Source: Nitrosopumilaceae archaeon
GTDB lineage: Archaea > Thermoproteota > Nitrososphaeria > Nitrososphaerales > Nitrosopumilaceae
Assembly: GCA_020027255.1 (NCBI GenBank)
Contig: JAHRAP010000033.1
Location: 1 to 7,759, forward strand
Reading direction: 5' to 3'
Length of the DNA: 7,759 bases
The translations under genes were made by a program, and so were the position numbers. This document shows, one piece after another, positions 6,182-7,759 of the stretch (position 1 is the first letter of the stretch; the number at the start of each line of letters is the position of its first letter). The notes beneath the pieces were generated by a model. It searched no databases and had not been told where the DNA came from. It saw only the letters and a list, made by a program, of their open reading frames with translations.

Positions 6182-7423
6182 TCAATAGCGACCAATGTCG
6201 GTTCTACTATATTTTGATTTCCATTTAATTTGATTTGATATCTCATATGCTTGTATTGCAGCTAATTTTCGATCATTTCCTAATCCAACCACCCCTAACA
6301 CTCTTCCACCGTTAGTCATTATTTGATCGCTTATTTTTTTGGTACCTGCATGGAATATCATATTATTATCTAGAATTAAATTACATCCATAAATGACTTC
6401 ATTTTTAGCATAATTATTAGGATATCCGTCAGATGCCAACACAACACAAACTGCATGTTTTTGATCCCATTTTGGTGTAGGAGTATTAGATAATTGGCCG
6501 TCAACACATGCAATCAAATAATCATACAAATCAGACTTCATTCTCGCCATTATTGATTGGCATTCTGGATCTCCCATTCTAACATTGAATTCCAAAACAT
6601 ATGGAGTATTATTTTGGAGAATGATTCCTGCGTAAAGAAATCCAACAAACGGAGTATTTGTTTTGTTCATATAATATATAACATTTTGCATCATTTTTTG
6701 TAATTTATTTTGAATATCTACATTGATTTCTACTGGAGAATATGATCCCATACCACCAGTATTGGCACCTCTATCACAATCATAAATTCGTTTATAGTCT
6801 TTACTTGTTTCCATTGGAATTATAGAAGTACCGTCAGAAAGTACAATATATGATAATTCTCTACCTTGCAAATATTCTTCGATAACAATTTTCGTACCTG
6901 CGTCTCCAAATTTCTGTTTTAAAAATAGATTATCAAGTGCAGAAAGTGAATCTGTCAAAGTATTACAAATAAAAACACCTTTGCCAGATGCAAGTCCGTC
7001 TGCTTTAATTACTATTGGATGAGATGCTGATTGTGTATACTTTAATGCAGAATTATAATTATCAAAAATTTCAAATTTTGCGGTAGGAATGTTATACTTT
7101 TGCATAAAATTTTTAGACCAAATTTTACTTGATTCCAATTTTGCAGCTGTTTGAGTAGGACCAAAGATTTTCAGATTTTTTTTTTTAAATTTATCTACGA
7201 TTCCCAATTTCAGAGGTATTTCAGGGCCAACAATAGTAAAACAATTATTAGTTATTGCAAATTTGATAAGTTGATCTATATCATCTATGTTTATGTCAAT
7301 ATTTACATGTGTGCCTCCATTACCGGGAGCAAAATATATTTTATCTATTTTGGTGCTTTGTGATAATTTCCAGCCTAATGCATGTTCACGCCCACCAGAA
7401 CCAACTATGAGAACATTAACCAT
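6182..7423 (-). CDS. purD: Phosphoribosylamine-glycine ligase (GAR synthetase)
   Basis: PurD joins glycine to phosphoribosylamine with ATP to give glycinamide ribonucleotide, the substrate of PurN. The 413-aa sequence is an ATP-grasp enzyme close to the usual 420-430 aa. Motifs in order are the N-terminal loop GSGGREHAL (8-16), VGPE (65-68), FGPT (87-90), KADGLASGKGV (140-150), DRGANTGGMGSYSP (217-230), the metal-binding FNVRMGDPECQ (279-289) and the C-terminal NGGRVLGVVG (371-380), ending in RTDIGRY. The start is ATG at 7423, giving MVNVLIVGSGG. Although on the opposite strand, it converges on the purN-folD-cyclo-ligase operon, so its substrate relation to PurN is clear. An 11-base A run (coding strand; 7176-7186) encodes the K80-K82 lysines; the frame is intact across it. 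Confidence 0.96.
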   Translation of the reverse strand: MVNVLIVGSGGREHALGWKLSQSTKIDKIYFAPGNGGTHVNIDINIDDIDQLIKFAITNNCFTIVGPEIPLKLGIVDKFKKKNLKIFGPTQTAAKLESSKIWSKNFMQKYNIPTAKFEIFDNYNSALKYTQSASHPIVIKADGLASGKGVFICNTLTDSLSALDNLFLKQKFGDAGTKIVIEEYLQGRELSYIVLSDGTSIIPMETSKDYKRIYDCDRGANTGGMGSYSPVEINVDIQNKLQKMMQNVIYYMNKTNTPFVGFLYAGIILQNNTPYVLEFNVRMGDPECQSIMARMKSDLYDYLIACVDGQLSNTPTPKWDQKHAVCVVLASDGYPNNYAKNEVIYGCNLILDNNMIFHAGTKKISDQIMTNGGRVLGVVGLGNDRKLAAIQAYEISNQIKWKSKYSRTDIGRY

Positions 7424-7443
7424 ATGGCAATTGTCCTTATCTC

Positions 7444-7451
7444 ATTAATTA
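7444..7451 (-). promoter_or_regulatory. Possible TATA box of purD
   Basis: On the minus strand TAATTAAT lies 21-28 bases ahead of the purD ATG at 7423. Spacing suits a leaderless transcript, but the match to the consensus is weak and AT-rich background makes chance likely. It shares the 91-bp divergent region with the ileS promoter. Confidence 0.3.
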
Positions 7452-7483
7452 CAGTATCTACATTGTTTATAAGAATGATTTAC

Positions 7484-7491
7484 TTTATAAT
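7484..7491 (+). promoter_or_regulatory. TATA box of ileS
   Basis: TTTATAAT is centred about 27 bases ahead of the ileS ATG at 7515, the expected archaeal TATA-to-start distance for a leaderless mRNA. No ribosome binding site is present between it and the ATG. It is the best promoter match in the window. Confidence 0.55.
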
Positions 7492-7514
7492 ATCATAATA
7501 ATAAAAAATTATAT

Positions 7515-7759
7515 ATGCAAATAAATAATAAATTTGATTTAAAAGAGATAGAAAACAAAATTCGTACTCTAAAAAATTTTCAATTCAAAAAAATAATTCA
7601 AAGTACAAAAACTAAAAAGATTGTATTTATAGAAGGACCTCCAACAATGAATGGGCATCCTCATGTCGGGCATTTACGTGGTAGAATAATAAAAGATTTT
7701 TGGTATAGATACAACACACTAAAAGGATATTATATCAAATTTAATGCAGGATGGGATAC
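7515..7759 (+). CDS. ileS: Isoleucyl-tRNA synthetase, N-terminal fragment (runs off window)
   Basis: The first 81 codons of a class I aminoacyl-tRNA synthetase are visible, with the reading frame open to the window edge. The signature [18 protein letters not shown] (residues 40-57) contains the HIGH-type ATP-binding motif as H50-V51-G52-H53. It is followed by [15 protein letters not shown] and, at the edge, G79-W80-D81. The GPP-NG-PH pattern and the following KD/GWD spacing are those of IleS; ValS has PPPNVTG and LeuS PYPSG at this site. The editing domain, KMSKS loop and anticodon-binding domain lie outside the window. The start is ATG at 7515, 27 bases after a good TATA box, suggesting a leaderless transcript. 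Truncation is by the window, not mutation. Confidence 0.92.
   Translation, partial: MQINNKFDLKEIENKIRTLKNFQFKKIIQSTKTKKIVFIEGPPTMNGHPHVGHLRGRIIKDFWYRYNTLKGYYIKFNAGWD

Noticed and set aside
7151..7363. Plus-strand open frame within purD
   Set aside because: It is antisense to purD N-terminal motifs and owes its Phe-rich stretch to the T11 run.
7424..7514. T-box-like or other leader riboswitch upstream of ileS
   Set aside because: The TATA box sits 27 bases before the ATG, leaving no room for a structured leader; T-boxes are also a bacterial device.

Overview
This window looks like part of the chromosome of a marine ammonia-oxidising archaeon (Nitrososphaerota/Thaumarchaeota, Nitrosopumilaceae type). 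The evidence is a Dpo4-like Y-family polymerase with a C-terminal PCNA-binding tail, an archaeosortase-like membrane protein of the thaumarchaeal type, a short beta-CASP nuclease, TATA boxes about 27-32 bases ahead of start codons with no Shine-Dalgarno signal, and folate-dependent purine genes. Base composition is very low in G+C (25-28% in two lines counted by hand) and coding regions hold long A/T runs. That would suit a streamlined or host-associated lineage, but this is inference; no taxonomic search was possible.

Layout. Positions 1-36 precede the first gene and may hold the end of another gene or a gene fragment. The polymerase gene dinB (37-1140, +) converges on, and overlaps by 17 bp, an exosortase/archaeosortase-family gene (1124-2059, -). 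After a 133-bp AT-rich spacer comes a beta-hydroxyacid dehydrogenase gene (2193-3080, +), which converges 3 bp from a beta-CASP metallo-beta-lactamase nuclease gene (3084-4052, -). A 61-bp divergent promoter region then opens a compact operon: purN (4114-4737), folD (4762-5607) and a 5-formyltetrahydrofolate cyclo-ligase gene (5608-6168), all +. This converges on purD (6182-7423, -). A second divergent promoter region leads to the 5' end of ileS (7515 to the window edge, +).

The right half forms a coherent pathway. PurD makes glycinamide ribonucleotide. PurN formylates it using 10-formyl-tetrahydrofolate. FolD interconverts the methylene, methenyl and formyl folates, and the cyclo-ligase returns 5-formyl-tetrahydrofolate to the methenyl pool. 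The left half is a set of single genes without an evident shared role.

No mobile element, CRISPR array, tRNA, rRNA or convincing small RNA was found. Almost all of the window is coding; no stretch over 300 bases lacks a gene. I see no clearly undescribed multi-gene system. The most interesting items are the sortase-like protein with serine in the usual cysteine position, the dinB/sortase 3' overlap that carries the PCNA-binding tail, the single TATA element shared by two divergent genes, and an in-frame HemB-like stretch at the left edge.
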